A stretch of DNA of 11,508 nt from Geoglobus sp. (GTDB taxonomy: Archaea > Halobacteriota > Archaeoglobi > Archaeoglobales > Archaeoglobaceae), in contig JALUWC010000209.1 in the NCBI GenBank assembly GCA_027019885.1, forward strand, positions 1-11,508, in the 5' to 3' direction. Of this stretch, positions 8,172-11,508 are shown piece by piece; position 1 is the stretch's first letter; each line of letters starts with the position of its first letter. The position numbers and the translations under genes were made by a program. Below the pieces are notes generated by a model, which saw only the letters and a list, made by a program, of their open reading frames with translations, did no database searches and was not told where the DNA came from.

Positions 8172-8179
8172 ATCACCTC
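8172..8179 (-). promoter_or_regulatory. Shine-Dalgarno site of rps12 overlapping the nusA stop codon
   Basis: GAGGTGAT on the minus strand shares its first two bases with the nusA stop TGA (8178-8180) and lies 5 bases from the rps12 ATG. It is the same stop-within-site layout as at the next two junctions. Confidence 0.7.
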
Positions 8180-8597
8180 ATTTGACTATTACATCCTCGA
8201 TATCGTGATGTCTTCTCACAAGCTCCTTGACTTTGTTTATATTTTTTCCGCCCTTCCCGATAACAAGCCCCTTGTATTGAGCGGGAGCCTGAACGTAGGC
8301 TATTTTTTTCTCCTCTCTCTCAACAATGTTCACTTTAACCTTTACAGGTCTGAAGAGATTCTGAATGAACTCCATAGGTTCATCGCTGTGCTCAAGAATT
8401 TCCACCCTTTTTCCAATTATCTCTCTCGCTTTTTCAACATTTATCCCGCCCTTTCCAATTGCAACCCCCATATCACCCTTTCTTACAAGAAAGACAACCT
8501 TGTCGTCATAAACTAAGCAGTCCTTGACGTTTGCTCCCGTAAGGCTCTCAAAAAGAGCAATGTATCTTATACTTTCAGTGGAAAGCTTGACTCCCAT
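8178..8597 (-). CDS. nusA: Archaeal NusA-like protein (two KH domains)
   Basis: The 139-residue product is the short archaeal relative of bacterial NusA. It has two KH RNA-binding domains and lacks the polymerase-binding N-terminal and S1 domains. The GxxG loops are seen as AIGKGG at residues 46-51 and VIGKGG at 112-117. A role in transcription elongation, termination or rRNA processing is inferred from family and operon context; the archaeal function is not firmly established. The start ATG is preceded by GAGGGGAT (8601-8608), one base off the ideal site. The 39-bp gap from rpl30e contains small inverted repeats but no convincing promoter at the right distance. Confidence 0.93.
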   Translation of the reverse strand: MGVKLSTESIRYIALFESLTGANVKDCLVYDDKVVFLVRKGDMGVAIGKGGINVEKAREIIGKRVEILEHSDEPMEFIQNLFRPVKVKVNIVEREEKKIAYVQAPAQYKGLVIGKGGKNINKVKELVRRHHDIEDVIVK

Positions 8598-8636
8598 ACT
8601 ATCCCCTCAAAAAATATTTGAAATAGATTTCAGCCT

Positions 8637-11508
<2,872 letters not shown>

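Noticed and set aside
8598..8636. Promoter or hairpin terminator in the rpl30e-nusA gap
   Set aside because: The inverted repeats have only 5-bp arms, and the A/T tract would place a transcript start inside the nusA coding region.

Overview
The window is archaeal and almost entirely protein-coding. Several traits show this: the RNA polymerase large subunit is split into A' and A'', NusA is a short protein with only KH domains, elongation factors are of the EF-2/EF-1A type with the diphthamide histidine context, L30e is present, Shine-Dalgarno sites match GGAGGTGATC, and TATA boxes are present. The overall protein character suggests an Archaeoglobales-like euryarchaeon. That placement is an inference from sequence character, since no database search was possible.

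Minus strand, 11508 down to 2354: a long collinear transcription and translation cluster of the archaeal 'str' type. It reads rpoA1 (truncated by the window end), rpoA2, rpl30e, nusA, rps12, rps7, fusA (EF-2), tuf (EF-1A), rps10 and a tRNA 3'-processing RNase Z. The genes overlap or lie 4-51 bp apart. From rpoA1 to fusA every gene ends in TGA. At three consecutive junctions that TGA is part of the next gene's Shine-Dalgarno site, which suggests termination-reinitiation coupling. The 51-bp fusA-tuf gap holds a good TATA box, so tuf probably has its own promoter. T-runs between tuf and rps10 may reduce downstream transcription.

Plus strand, 1 to 2383: the 3' part of a class I PLP aminotransferase, then a small RecA/KaiC-like P-loop ATPase, then a CcdA/DsbD-type thiol-redox membrane protein that overlaps the ATPase gene by ATGA. 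A TATA box sits about 26 bp upstream of the second ATG of the ATPase gene.

The two gene sets converge, and ccdA and rnz overlap tail to tail by 30 bp with no intergenic space. No gene-free stretch exceeds 51 bp. I see no RNA genes, mobile elements, CRISPR arrays or inteins. The str-type cluster is largely canonical. The less understood parts are the ATPase-CcdA pair, the RNase Z tail of the operon, the convergent overlap and a cysteine cluster in RpoA'. I see no clear sign of an entirely new multi-gene system.
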